From the NCBI GenBank assembly GCA_019752925.1, contig JAIELP010000004.1, positions 186,001-250,000 of the forward strand: a stretch of 64,000 nt of DNA, written 5' to 3'. The stretch is from a bacterium (lineage in GTDB: Bacteria; Bdellovibrionota; Bdellovibrionia; Bdellovibrionales; Bdellovibrionaceae). Numbering within the stretch: position 1 is the stretch's first letter; each line of letters opens with the position of its first letter. Under the pieces are notes generated by a model. The model searched no databases and was not told the DNA's origin. It saw only the letters and a list, made by a program, of their open reading frames with translations. Positions 1 to 8,256 of this stretch are shown in pieces. The translations under genes and the position numbers were made by a program.

Positions 1-1
1 G

Positions 2-175
2 CTGCCTTATCACACACGCAAAGCTGAGGTGCTGAGATGGTTTGACGGAAGCCTTACACGCTTTCGCAATATGAATCCGCATTTAAACTGGGCTGCTATA
101 AAAAGTAAAAATATAGTTCCGGCCGGTGTACCATTGATGATTCCTAAAAAGAATTTTGCTCTCGTAGATAATTAG
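2..175 (+). CDS. C-terminal fragment of an unidentified protein, 5' end outside window
   Basis: An open frame enters from the left edge and ends at TAG 173-175, giving 57 residues. Its tail contains VPAGVPLMIPKK, which resembles the end of LysM-type or muramidase proteins, but the fragment is too short to assign. Its stop codon overlaps the stop codon of the convergent gene on the other strand (the two stops share bases 173-174). The preceding sequence would be needed to name it. Confidence 0.6.
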   Translation: MPYHTRKAEVLRWFDGSLTRFRNMNPHLNWAAIKSKNIVPAGVPLMIPKKNFALVDN

Positions 176-642
176 TTTGAATTATTATTGCAGTGTTCTT
201 TGAGGTATTCTTTTTTTAAAGGGAATATCAATTGATTTGCGGCATTTAGGCATTCGTTTTTGCCGATTTTTTCCTGAAACTGCTGGTAACAGAAAAATAC
301 AGCATCATCATGATTGTAAGCCGATTTAAATTTTTTAGTTTCAGTCAGACAGCTATTAATGTCCACGGCTGCAGTGGTGTCGTAAAAGCATGTAGACGTA
401 ATTTCCTCATTTAGCTTACTAGAATCCAGTGCACTAACTTTTTTCTTAATCAAGTTGTAGCAGGTGTTTTTATCGATTTTAGATTTGTGTTTATCAAAGC
501 ACATTTTAACCGCGTCTTCTTTTTCAAGGCGGTGCTCCTGCGATACAGCGTAAGACAGGCATTGATCAATCTCACTGGCTTGCAAACTAAGGCTTACAAA
601 ACCAATAAATAAAATACTGGTGATTATTCTACATACGTCCAC
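172..642 (-). CDS. small secreted protein with a duplicated four-cysteine domain
   Basis: A 156-residue protein starting at GTG; an in-frame TAA shortly upstream limits the start choice. A signal peptide is clear (hydrophobic stretch, then SLSLQA about residue 22). The mature part is an internal duplication. Each half has the pattern C-x(~20)-C-x(~11)-C-x(~25)-C, and DAVKMCFDKHKSKIDKNTC in the first half lines up with DAVFFCYQQFQEKIGKNEC in the second. The even number of cysteines suggests periplasmic disulfides. I do not recognise the family and assign no function. Confidence 0.75.
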   Translation of the reverse strand: MDVCRIITSILFIGFVSLSLQASEIDQCLSYAVSQEHRLEKEDAVKMCFDKHKSKIDKNTCYNLIKKKVSALDSSKLNEEITSTCFYDTTAAVDINSCLTETKKFKSAYNHDDAVFFCYQQFQEKIGKNECLNAANQLIFPLKKEYLKEHCNNNSN

Positions 643-841
643 AAAAATGCTTTATTCAAAAACTCCGCCAAATTAAAAGCAAATAGCTTCAATATGAGAC
701 GTATATATTGTTTAACTTTGAGACAGCGACCGCAAACTGAGCGCTTTATAGCCTTTTGAAGGCCTCATAACTATTATATAGAGTTTAAAGGCAAGCCAAG
801 AAGGCTATTCCGGGAACACTCATTGCACAACTGAACTTGCT

Positions 842-2107
842 ATGAAAAAGTTGAGTTTTTGTTTACTCATAATTTTAGTGTCTCAGATTTTGGGTTTTAC
901 CACGGCTGATGCGGCTAACCGTTGCAATATTTATTTCGGTGATCAACAAAATGTGCAAACAGCACGTAGCGCTCCAAAGTTAAACTCAAAAAACTATGTA
1001 GAATTGTTAACGGTTAACGCCAAAGTAGAAACCATGAGTGGTGTTAAGGTTGGTAATGACCTTTTAGAGGCTTTAGATAACCCAACAGTTAAACAAATTA
1101 TCCGTGATAATCAACAACGCAACTATCAGGTTTTATTAACAGCTAAACTGCCGGCTCGTGATGGCGGTGGTACATTAAGATTAGTTACCTTAAACGAACG
1201 TCTAAGTAACCTAGCATATAATCACATTGAACTAACGGCGCTACTAAGAGTAAATCCGGAATTAGCCAATGCTCTTGGTTTTTATCGTGTTGAAGGTCAG
1301 CACAGTATGGTGTGGGCGCCAGATGTTAAAACTGTTAATTTCCGTATGAAGCGGCTGGCAAAAAAATTCGGTTTTGACGATGGCATCTGGGGTTATGAAG
1401 CTGCCGCCGGAGTTGTAGATACCATGCCTTACCTTAATTTATTAGCTAAGGGTAAATTTCCGTTTTCAGGCGATGCTGACGTAAACCTTTCTGTACACGA
1501 TGCTATGCACTCAATTGCCTTTGCGGTATTAAATATTACTCCCGGCGGACGTGATGTTTTGGAATCTGCTAAATCGCGTAACCAAATTATTTTAAAAATT
1601 AATGAACGCCTTAAAAACGAAGTGGACCCTTATTATTCTCAAAAGTTTATTGATAATATTGCGACCTATCTTTCTTCTGACTCTCTCGAAAGAACGATGT
1701 TGTTATCGATAGTGTTAACGGGTAATCACGATTATTTTTCTGCACACAAGGTGCGTGAAAACAATAGCGGGCTCTATTTCAAAAAACAAAATAAAGAGAC
1801 GACTGTGGCGCGCATAGAAGAGTTGCTGAAGTTATTTAATTATTCGCATAAAACATTTGAACAGGCTTTAAATGAATTAGCTCCTGAGGGCGATGCGCAC
1901 AGGGCTGTAATTAAAAAAATATTCACTCAGGAAATCAGAGCGCTTAAGAGTGCTAGCTTAACAAGTATTAAAGCGGCAGCAAAACAGATTATTAAATTTA
2001 TGCCAGATGAAATATTTGGTGATAACGTAAGAGCTGGATCTACTTCAAATTCAAAACTTGAAAATCACGATCCAGCCGGTCCGGAAACTTTAAGAGCGGC
2101 TCGCTAA
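842..2107 (+). CDS. secreted protein of unknown function
   Basis: A 421-residue protein with a typical signal peptide (MKK, hydrophobic core, cleavage near ADA-A at 24-25). The mature part looks soluble, mixed alpha/beta, with a central helical segment holding VHDAMHS near residue 220 and NHDYF near residue 297. These histidines could bind metal, but no known metal motif is complete. It ends directly against the M14 peptidase gene on the other strand with no spacer. The 200 bp upstream contain a short inverted repeat (GCCTT-TTG-AAGGC, 751-763) but no convincing promoter. Family not recognised. Confidence 0.75.
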   Translation: MKKLSFCLLIILVSQILGFTTADAANRCNIYFGDQQNVQTARSAPKLNSKNYVELLTVNAKVETMSGVKVGNDLLEALDNPTVKQIIRDNQQRNYQVLLTAKLPARDGGGTLRLVTLNERLSNLAYNHIELTALLRVNPELANALGFYRVEGQHSMVWAPDVKTVNFRMKRLAKKFGFDDGIWGYEAAAGVVDTMPYLNLLAKGKFPFSGDADVNLSVHDAMHSIAFAVLNITPGGRDVLESAKSRNQIILKINERLKNEVDPYYSQKFIDNIATYLSSDSLERTMLLSIVLTGNHDYFSAHKVRENNSGLYFKKQNKETTVARIEELLKLFNYSHKTFEQALNELAPEGDAHRAVIKKIFTQEIRALKSASLTSIKAAAKQIIKFMPDEIFGDNVRAGSTSNSKLENHDPAGPETLRAAR

Positions 2108-3352
2108 CTACGGGCCAATGGGTCCGATACCTACATTTAATGCGCGGTATGGATTATCAGAGTAATCAATTAAGTATAAGAATGGCTCGATATTTTTTTG
2201 GAATACAGGCTGGATAACGCCAGCTCCCGGATAGAATCCGCCGCCACCAAATCCGTTGTTAGCCGGATCTAATTCAAATGTGAATGAAATGATTTTGTGA
2301 GCACCGTAGGACCAGTCAGTGGTATCGCCACTGGCAATATAAAGCTCAGAGCTCTGCTCGGGAGTGTAGCCATTCCATTCCGCCATCTTGCGCGCCATAA
2401 CCTCATGTACCTGTTTGTCGGCACCGGTTTCGATCCCAGAATATTTATGACCCCAAGGATATAAAATTAATTTTGAGAAACTGTGTATTGTTAATAACAC
2501 TGTAATGTTTGTGTGTGTTTCTACATAGTCACGGATAGCTTTAGATTCAATTTCTGAAAACGGAGTAGGGCCTTTATAGGTGTCGCTGCCTGGATCCGCT
2601 GAAGATCCGCCGGTGCCCCACTGGTAGCCGTAGTTACGGTTTAAGTCTACGCCGTAAGTTCCATTCGCATTGCGTGTACGGTTTTTTCTCCACATTTTGT
2701 AAGAGCCGTCTTTAATGTCGTATTCCATACCATCTGGGTTTACTACCGGAATAATATGAATATCGCGCGAGTTAACAAGGCTAATGATGCGCTGATTGCC
2801 GGCGCGGTATTGATCAACTAAGTACTGCGCTAACATGATAGGCATTTCTACAGATAAATGCTCACGCGCATGATGACCGCCCATGAAGATGACAGCAGGT
2901 TTATTCGGAGCTGTATTTAAATCAGAAGTTATTCTTAAGGCCCAGATATCGCGGCCTTCTTGAGTTTTTACAATGGAAGACATCTGAACGATATCAGGAT
3001 TATTTTTTGCTAAGGTTGAAATAGCTTCCGTTAACTCTGCATAGTTATGATAGGCCGCATCTTTAGTAGGGAAGTCTTTCGTGCGCATTTCTTCTGCTAG
3101 GTTAGAAGAAGCCTGTAACCATCCCATTTTTTTGATTTTAGCCAATTCGATATCGTTACCGTAAGCGATAACATAATCATCTTTTACGATTTCAATGGCT
3201 GCACCAGTGCTGGCAATAACCGAGCGCTGAAATTTATCGCTGGCAGAAATTTTCATCCAGTAATATTGAGTGTCTGTTGATTGGGCCTGCTTCACTGATG
3301 ACAGAGTTAAAAGTGCAACGGCAGCTAAACTTAGTAGAACTATTTTCTTCAT
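2108..3352 (-). CDS. secreted M14-family zinc carboxypeptidase
   Basis: A 414-residue protein with a signal peptide (to about residue 25), a propeptide-like segment and an M14 catalytic domain from about residue 100. The zinc ligands are visible as H161-A-R-E164 and H290 (TIHS). The substrate-binding DLNRNY is near 236-241 and the catalytic glutamate is E360 in FTFELDP. Length and motif order match carboxypeptidase A/T-like enzymes, which remove C-terminal residues from peptides. The start has a fair ribosome site (AAGGATGG). An exported peptidase fits a bacterium that digests external or prey protein, which is inference. Confidence 0.93.
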   Translation of the reverse strand: MKKIVLLSLAAVALLTLSSVKQAQSTDTQYYWMKISASDKFQRSVIASTGAAIEIVKDDYVIAYGNDIELAKIKKMGWLQASSNLAEEMRTKDFPTKDAAYHNYAELTEAISTLAKNNPDIVQMSSIVKTQEGRDIWALRITSDLNTAPNKPAVIFMGGHHAREHLSVEMPIMLAQYLVDQYRAGNQRIISLVNSRDIHIIPVVNPDGMEYDIKDGSYKMWRKNRTRNANGTYGVDLNRNYGYQWGTGGSSADPGSDTYKGPTPFSEIESKAIRDYVETHTNITVLLTIHSFSKLILYPWGHKYSGIETGADKQVHEVMARKMAEWNGYTPEQSSELYIASGDTTDWSYGAHKIISFTFELDPANNGFGGGGFYPGAGVIQPVFQKNIEPFLYLIDYSDNPYRALNVGIGPIGP

Positions 3353-3475
3353 ATTCCCATCCTTGGGTTAGACGTTAGTCATGTATTGAAAAAATACTAG
3401 CATGACCCAAAATGGAACCAATTAATAAGAGTGGGAAATAGACAAACTAGACCAAAGTACTAATGCAGCATGAAA

Positions 3476-3790
3476 TTATTTAGAGAGCTTTTCCACAAGC
3501 TCTTTTTGCTTGAGGAAGGATACTCCGAGACCGGTACCTTTAAACCAAACCACTTCGCCGTTTACAACGTGGGTTTTGTTCACTTGTTTAAGATTAATGG
3601 TCATGCGCACGATGTCGCCAATTTTAGGAATATACATAGAGTTTAAGACTTCGAAAAAAGCGCCCGTAGAAGATAAGTTATTCATACGACAGAATAAAAC
3701 TTCTTTTTTACCGTAAACCTCAATACGCGCAGGTTCTTTGGTTAAATGTCTTTTAGCTGTTAATTCTTGGGTTATTGCCTTTTCGCTCAT
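3476..3790 (-). CDS. PilZ-domain protein with degenerate c-di-GMP motif
   Basis: A 104-residue single-domain protein. The second PilZ motif is present as N-L-S-S-T-G (family D/NxSxxG), followed by the expected beta strands and GLGVSF near the C terminus. The first motif, RxxxR, is not visible: the corresponding N-terminal stretch reads KRHLTKEPAR. PilZ domains usually bind c-di-GMP to control motility or secretion, but without RxxxR this one may bind weakly or act only through protein contacts. Two FliA-type promoter motifs lie directly upstream, which would tie it to the flagellar regulon. Confidence 0.85.
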   Translation of the reverse strand: MSEKAITQELTAKRHLTKEPARIEVYGKKEVLFCRMNNLSSTGAFFEVLNSMYIPKIGDIVRMTINLKQVNKTHVVNGEVVWFKGTGLGVSFLKQKELVEKLSK

Positions 3791-3796
3791 ACTTAC

Positions 3797-3823
3797 TTAT
3801 CGGAAATTCAGATGTATTTTTTA
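3797..3823 (-). promoter_or_regulatory. candidate sigma-28 (FliA) promoter, proximal, for the PilZ gene
   Basis: On the minus strand TAAAAAAT, 11 bases, then TCCGATAA. The FliA consensus is TAAAGTTT-N11-GCCGATAA, so the -10 matches 7 of 8, the -35 matches 5 of 8, and the spacer is exact. The box ends 6 bases before the PilZ ATG, so a transcript from it would be almost leaderless. Confidence 0.4.
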
Positions 3824-3840
3824 AGAGGTAAATCACAGAT

Positions 3841-3866
3841 ATATCGGCAAAAAGTTAGACACTTTG
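3841..3866 (-). promoter_or_regulatory. candidate sigma-28 (FliA) promoter, distal, for the PilZ gene
   Basis: On the minus strand CAAAGTGT, 10 bases, then GCCGATAT. The -10 matches the FliA consensus at 7 of 8 positions and the -35 at 6 of 8, with a spacer one base short. It lies just beyond the folA stop and would give a leader of about 45 bases to the PilZ gene. Confidence 0.45.
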
Positions 3867-3867
3867 G

Positions 3868-4377
3868 TTAGGATTCTTTTTGCTCTTTAGACCAGATCTC
3901 ATAGCGAAGTCCGGGTACATTTTCGCTGAATTGACTGAAGGCGATCATAAATTCAGGTGGTAATTTTAACGAGTAAAAAGTATCGCCATTGTAGTCGCCC
4001 GGAATTCGTGTGATATACAAAAAGTCTGTATCTTTCATGCTTTCTTTATAAATCTGGCCGCCACCTACGATCATAACTTCTTCTGGCCACTGACCGGCAA
4101 GAGTCATTTTTTCGGCTAATGCGTAAGCGTCTGAAAGTGAATTGACGTATTTTACATTTTCATCTTGAGAGTCCAAATTAGACCTCGAAATAACAATGTG
4201 AAATCTTTTTGGCAGGGGCTTTTTGAATGAATCAAAAGTTTTACGCCCCATGATCATAATTTTGCCGGTGGTTCTTTTTTTAAAATACGCCATATCTTCA
4301 GGAAAATGCCATAGGAGGGTATTGTCTTTACCAATAACCTCATTTTCACTGACCGCTACGATATGGGATAAAATCAA
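3868..4377 (-). CDS. folA: dihydrofolate reductase
   Basis: A 169-residue DHFR that reduces dihydrofolate to tetrahydrofolate with NADPH. Family marks are the N-terminal [18 protein letters not shown], the helix [12 protein letters not shown] carrying the acidic active-site residue, MGRKTFDSF, and VGGGQIY for NADPH binding. Its ATG overlaps the thyA stop by 4 nt (ATGA), so it is translationally coupled to thyA. This is functionally sensible, because thymidylate synthase produces the dihydrofolate that FolA recycles. Confidence 0.97.
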   Translation of the reverse strand: MILSHIVAVSENEVIGKDNTLLWHFPEDMAYFKKRTTGKIMIMGRKTFDSFKKPLPKRFHIVISRSNLDSQDENVKYVNSLSDAYALAEKMTLAGQWPEEVMIVGGGQIYKESMKDTDFLYITRIPGDYNGDTFYSLKLPPEFMIAFSQFSENVPGLRYEIWSKEQKES

Positions 4378-5168
4378 ACAGCAACCTCAGCCTTTATTAC
4401 AGGGTGTGGGTCGTAACCAGTAATTTCAATATCTTCGTATTTGAAGTCGAAAATATTTTTAATTGCAGGATTTAATTTTAATTTAGGAAGCGGGCGCGCT
4501 TCGCGAGATAATAACAATTTAACCTGTTCCATATGGTTCGAGTAAATATGTGCATCACCTAAAGTGTGAACAAAGTCGCCCACTTGTAGATCGCAAACCT
4601 GAGCCACCATGTGAGTTAGTAGTGCGTAACTTGCAATATTAAACGGAACACCTAAGAAGATGTCTGCGCTACGTTGGTACAACTGACAAGAAAGTTTGCC
4701 GTTAGCTACATAAAACTGAAAGAAGGCATGGCAAGGCGGTAAAGCCATTTTGTCCACATCACCGGGATTAAACGCGATAACTAAATGTCTGCGTGAATCC
4801 GGATTTTTTTTAATTTGATCAATAACATTTGAAATCTGATCAACGGTTTTTCCGTCGGCAGTTTCCCAGTAACGCCATTGTTTACCGTAGATAGGTCCAA
4901 GGTCACCGTTTTCAGAAGCCCATTCATCCCAGATCGTAACTTTGTTATCTTTTAAAAATTGAATATTAGTTTCGCCTCTTAAGAACCAGAGTAATTCATA
5001 AAAGATCGAACGTGTGTGAAGTTTTTTAGTTGTTAAAAGAGGAAACCCCTCTTGTAGATTGTAACGTGACTGATAACCAAAAACACTTCTGGTGCCTGTG
5101 CCTGTGCGGTCTGCTTTATCTGTTCCGTGATCTAAAACATGTTGAAGTAAATCGTGAAATTGCTTCAT
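4374..5168 (-). CDS. thyA: thymidylate synthase
   Basis: A 264-residue protein, the same length as the E. coli enzyme, with the catalytic cysteine in LPPCH at C146, the E. coli position. Other marks are DRTGTGT, the folate-binding WDEWA region, and [18 protein letters not shown]. It methylates dUMP to dTMP using methylene-tetrahydrofolate. It is the first gene of the thyA-folA pair on the minus strand. The spacer upstream (5169-5306) shows no clear promoter. Confidence 0.98.
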   Translation of the reverse strand: MKQFHDLLQHVLDHGTDKADRTGTGTRSVFGYQSRYNLQEGFPLLTTKKLHTRSIFYELLWFLRGETNIQFLKDNKVTIWDEWASENGDLGPIYGKQWRYWETADGKTVDQISNVIDQIKKNPDSRRHLVIAFNPGDVDKMALPPCHAFFQFYVANGKLSCQLYQRSADIFLGVPFNIASYALLTHMVAQVCDLQVGDFVHTLGDAHIYSNHMEQVKLLLSREARPLPKLKLNPAIKNIFDFKYEDIEITGYDPHPVIKAEVAV

Positions 5169-5306
5169 GACAAATACCCCTCTAAATGGTGGCTGATATC
5201 TCTTAATTTATTGTCCCCCAACTATAGATTTTGTCGAGGGCTTTTGCGTGAATTTGGATTAAAAACTAAGACAAGATGCGTAAACTATGAGCTTTAAATA
5301 AGCGAC

Positions 5307-5576
5307 CTATTTGCTGCTATGTTTTTTAGACGCTTTCTGTTTAATTTTGCCTTTGGCTTTGGCTTTTTCCTTATGCTTCTTTTTAGCTTTTTTTGCGGCA
5401 TTGTGAACATGTTTTTTTTGTTCCGCAGTTGGCTCTGCCAGAGTGCCCTTAATATCCTTATTTTTATCATTAAGCTCAACGACAGGAGTGCTTTGAGTAA
5501 TAGCTCCATCTGCCGGCTCTAGTTCAGCAAAAGCAAAATGGGATAAGAATAATAATGAGATAAGAATTAACTTCAT
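5307..5576 (-). CDS. small exported protein with a lysine-rich histone-like tail
   Basis: An 89-residue protein. A signal peptide (MKLILISLLFLSHFAFA) is followed by a short acidic linker and then about 35 residues that are mostly K, A and H (AAKKAKKKHKEKAKAK). The tail looks like histone H1 or low-complexity nucleic-acid or LPS-binding tails, but the protein is exported. It follows hpt by 15 nt on the same strand and may share its transcript. An overlapping longer frame at 5294-5509 is a shadow without a signal peptide. Function unknown. Confidence 0.6.
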   Translation of the reverse strand: MKLILISLLFLSHFAFAELEPADGAITQSTPVVELNDKNKDIKGTLAEPTAEQKKHVHNAAKKAKKKHKEKAKAKGKIKQKASKKHSSK

Positions 5577-5591
5577 AAAAGAGCTCCTAGT

Positions 5592-6128
5592 TTATTGAAA
5601 ATTCTGAACTTGTGCGATGTAAGGTAAATTTCTGAAGTAACCGTCGTAGTCTAAACCGTAACCAACAACAAATTCATTGGTGATCTGGAAGCCCACGTGA
5701 TCTAGTTTGCACGGAACTTTAAGAGCTTCAGGTTTTTCAAGTAAAGCAACTGTTGTTAATGAAGCTGGGTTACGAGATTCAATAGCTTTTTTTAAGTAGT
5801 TCATTGTTAAGCCCGTATCAACGATGTCTTCAACTAAAATAACGTGCTGGCCTTCAACCGGAGTTGATAAGTCTAATGTTACTTTTACTTCGCCTGAAGA
5901 AGTAGTTCCGCCGTGGTAGCTTGATACGCCGAAAAACTCACAAGTGATATCTGTATTAATCTGGCGGATTAAATCAGAGTAAAACATGAAAGAACCTTTA
6001 AGAACGCAAACAGCTGTAACCTTTTTGCCTTTAAATTTTTCAGTTAAAGCTTTACCTATTTCGGCAACTTTAGCCTGAAGTTTTTCTTCTGAAATATAGG
6101 TTTTAAGTTCAAGATTTTTAGCGTTCAT
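5592..6128 (-). CDS. hpt: hypoxanthine phosphoribosyltransferase
   Basis: A 178-residue purine-salvage enzyme that makes IMP or GMP from hypoxanthine or guanine and PRPP. The PRPP-binding loop is VILVEDIVDTGLTM, with the family marks VLKGSFMF and VGYGLDYDGYFRNLPYI. The start was set at the internal ATG (complement 6126-6128) because AAGGAG sits 6 nt before it. An upstream ATG at 6158 would add ten non-conserved residues. It follows the zinc-ribbon gene on the same strand. Confidence 0.95.
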   Translation of the reverse strand: MNAKNLELKTYISEEKLQAKVAEIGKALTEKFKGKKVTAVCVLKGSFMFYSDLIRQINTDITCEFFGVSSYHGGTTSSGEVKVTLDLSTPVEGQHVILVEDIVDTGLTMNYLKKAIESRNPASLTTVALLEKPEALKVPCKLDHVGFQITNEFVVGYGLDYDGYFRNLPYIAQVQNFQ

Positions 6129-6174
6129 AGGGAACTCCTTAAATTTGCTGAATTTCATTTAAAATAATGCAGAA

Positions 6175-7185
6175 TTATTTATAATCGGGTTCGAGGATTA
6201 TGACAAACTCTGTTTTGCGTGTCATAAAATCGGGGGATTTAAAGACCTGAAAGGGCGGCATATTCAGTCTGGCTCTTTCGGCTGTAAAGTTTTCTCTTTT
6301 TAGCGCTCCAACTATGAAAAAAGCGGCCCCTTTGGGTAAATCAAACTCAGCCGGGTAGGACTCACTCCCTTGCGATGAGTTTCTGGTAACCATGATATTT
6401 CCATGTATACCGTCAGCTTCACTGGCTCTGTATTCAATTGCCGTAATTAGGCCTATTACTTGCGAGCCATCATCGGTCATAGTTCCTGATAAAATCGAAT
6501 TAGTGGCGCCTAAATTGAGTTTAATATCCGAAGTCTTTAAGTTTTGTTGAAAAGTTTCACGGCGTTTATTGAAATCATAAAGAATTCCGGCTGAGTAATC
6601 TGTTAAACTCTGGTACAACCCGAGCGCCGAGCTGTCGCTGATCCATTTTCTGAGCATTTCCTGAGATACTTCGGCGTAAATAAGTTTGAAATTAACAGAG
6701 CTTAAATCTTGGGCTCCGCTACCCATTGATGAAGCCGAACCAACTGTGGCTGATGTGGCACTAGAAGCTGTTACTCCGGCTGTATCAGAAACGCGGGCTG
6801 AACTGAATTCTTTATTTTTAAGCGACTCCAGCTGTTGTGCTTGCGAAGAGGAAGCGTTTTCTTGAATTTCTGCACTGGTGGCAGGGGAATTCGCTACATC
6901 TTCTGAATCTTCAGAAGCGGAATTTTTGTTTTTTTCAGATTTGCTGACGCCTTGAAAAGGAGACATTTTCTGAACCCATCTTTGAGGTTCTTCACTGCGG
7001 ATAATGTATTGTCCGACTAAAGCCGCAGTTAGGAGAAGCAGGGCAATTTGAACTCCAGCATTTCCAAAAAATCGGGTTAGTGGCGGGAGTTCTTTTGGTT
7101 TAAACGCTTGCATATCTACGCCACATTGGGCGCAATACTGATCTTTAGGTTGTGAAAATCCACAGCGCGGACAGTTGATAAGCAT
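6175..7185 (-). CDS. membrane protein with N-terminal zinc ribbon
   Basis: A 336-residue protein. The N terminus has a zinc ribbon (CPRC ... CAQC, residues 5-21), a transmembrane helix at about 46-64, then a serine/alanine/glutamate-rich low-complexity segment (about 75-155) and a C-terminal mixed domain ending FVIILEPDYK. The ribbon would be cytoplasmic and the C-terminal domain periplasmic. It is divergent from rsmH, with the dcw promoter between them, and upstream of hpt on the same strand. I do not recognise the C-terminal domain. Confidence 0.75.
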   Translation of the reverse strand: MLINCPRCGFSQPKDQYCAQCGVDMQAFKPKELPPLTRFFGNAGVQIALLLLTAALVGQYIIRSEEPQRWVQKMSPFQGVSKSEKNKNSASEDSEDVANSPATSAEIQENASSSQAQQLESLKNKEFSSARVSDTAGVTASSATSATVGSASSMGSGAQDLSSVNFKLIYAEVSQEMLRKWISDSSALGLYQSLTDYSAGILYDFNKRRETFQQNLKTSDIKLNLGATNSILSGTMTDDGSQVIGLITAIEYRASEADGIHGNIMVTRNSSQGSESYPAEFDLPKGAAFFIVGALKRENFTAERARLNMPPFQVFKSPDFMTRKTEFVIILEPDYK

Positions 7186-7226
7186 GATGTTTGTTACTTC
7201 CTCTACTTAGAATAGTTTATTCTATC

Positions 7227-7255
7227 TTGACGCACAAATTATCGAAAATTATTAT
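7227..7255 (+). promoter_or_regulatory. sigma-70 promoter of the rsmH-ftsL-ftsI unit
   Basis: TTGACG (7227-7232), a 17-base spacer, then TATTAT (7250-7255). Each hexamer differs from consensus at one position. It lies between the divergent zinc-ribbon gene and rsmH. Transcription would start near 7262 and leave a leader of about 15 bases that contains the rsmH ribosome site. Confidence 0.75.
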
Positions 7256-7277
7256 CATACCAAAGTCGAGGTTCATT

Positions 7278-8216
7278 TTGAGTCAATTACACAAACCAGT
7301 TTTATTAAATGAAGTTCTCGATTCGTATAGCGAACTAGGAGCTAATCCGCATCTTGTGTATTTCGATGGTACTTATGGGCGTGGCGGCCACTTCCGTGCT
7401 GTTCAACAAAAGTATTCTCCATCCCTTTCGTTTATTACCGATCAAGACGAAACTGCTATCCAGCAAGCCCATGCCGACTGGAATGAACAAATTAAATCAG
7501 GAAAAATAAAAGTTTTTCATCAGAATTTTTTTGATTTCGTTGAAAGCAATGTCGGAGGACAAAAAATTGATATGGCCTTGCTCGATTTAGGTGTGAGTTC
7601 TCCGCAGCTCGATGAAGCAGACAGGGGCTTTAGTTTTAACAAAGATGGCCCTTTAGATATGCGTATGAATCAAACTAAAGGCGAAACTGCAGCCGATATA
7701 ATTAATACTTACGATGCTGAAGATTTAATTCAGATATTTAAATCTTATGGAGAGGTTCCAAATCCGGCCCGCGTGGTGCGTGCTATTGTCAGTGATCGTA
7801 CGACAAAACCATTTGTTACAACTTTACAGTTGGCAGGTTTAATTGAGCGGGTCGATGGCTGGCAAAAAAAAGGTTATCACCCGGCAACTCAATATTTTAT
7901 GGCCTTACGTCTAGTGATAAACCGTGAACTGGAGGTTGTTGAGAATGTATTGCCATTATTAATTGAGCAAATGCAGGACAAAGGTCGTATTTCAGTTATT
8001 ACTTTTCACTCACTCGAAGATCGCATTGTAAAAAACATTTTCAAAGATTCTACAGCTGGTTTTTTGGTGAATAAAAAAGTTATTGTTCCCTCTGAAGAAG
8101 AGTGTAAAATAAATCCAAGGGCGCGCAGTGCCAAACTCAGAATTTTTCAAAAAGGCGAACAACCTGAAAAACCTGATAAGTTTGCATTACGTCGTGCACA
8201 ACGAGATCAGCAATAA
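7278..8216 (+). CDS. rsmH: 16S rRNA (cytosine1402-N4)-methyltransferase
   Basis: A 312-residue protein, matching the usual 313, that methylates C1402 of 16S rRNA. It starts at TTG 7278 (SQLHKPVLLNEVL), preceded by GAGG six bases upstream. A longer frame to 7191 would run through the promoter and is rejected. The SAM-binding DGTYGRGGH and the family blocks DLGVSSPQLD, RGFSF...PLDMRM and TFHSLEDRIVK are present. It is the first gene of the dcw cluster; no mraZ lies upstream, where a divergent gene sits instead. Confidence 0.97.
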   Translation: MSQLHKPVLLNEVLDSYSELGANPHLVYFDGTYGRGGHFRAVQQKYSPSLSFITDQDETAIQQAHADWNEQIKSGKIKVFHQNFFDFVESNVGGQKIDMALLDLGVSSPQLDEADRGFSFNKDGPLDMRMNQTKGETAADIINTYDAEDLIQIFKSYGEVPNPARVVRAIVSDRTTKPFVTTLQLAGLIERVDGWQKKGYHPATQYFMALRLVINRELEVVENVLPLLIEQMQDKGRISVITFHSLEDRIVKNIFKDSTAGFLVNKKVIVPSEEECKINPRARSAKLRIFQKGEQPEKPDKFALRRAQRDQQ

Positions 8217-8219
8217 AAT

Positions 8220-8238
8220 TTGAATCATGATGATTCAA
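8220..8238. repeat. perfect 19-bp palindrome between rsmH and ftsL
   Basis: TTGAATCAT-G-ATGATTCAA starts just after the rsmH stop and lies 18 bp before the ftsL ATG. As RNA it could form an 8-bp stem with a 3-base loop; as DNA it is a symmetric operator-like site. No T-run follows, so it is not a typical terminator. Confidence 0.7.
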
Positions 8239-8256
8239 TATAAATAGAGGATCAGG

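Noticed and set aside
3510..3716. Open frame on the plus strand over the PilZ gene
   Set aside because: Opposite-strand shadow without ribosome site, signal or domain; the minus-strand frame encodes a recognisable PilZ domain.
5294..5509. Second minus-strand frame over the lysine-rich protein gene
   Set aside because: It lacks a signal peptide and start context; K/R richness is a by-product of the lysine-codon repeats read in another frame.
7191..7277. 29-codon N-terminal extension of RsmH
   Set aside because: It would run through the -35/-10 promoter. TTG 7278 has GAGG upstream and gives the family length.
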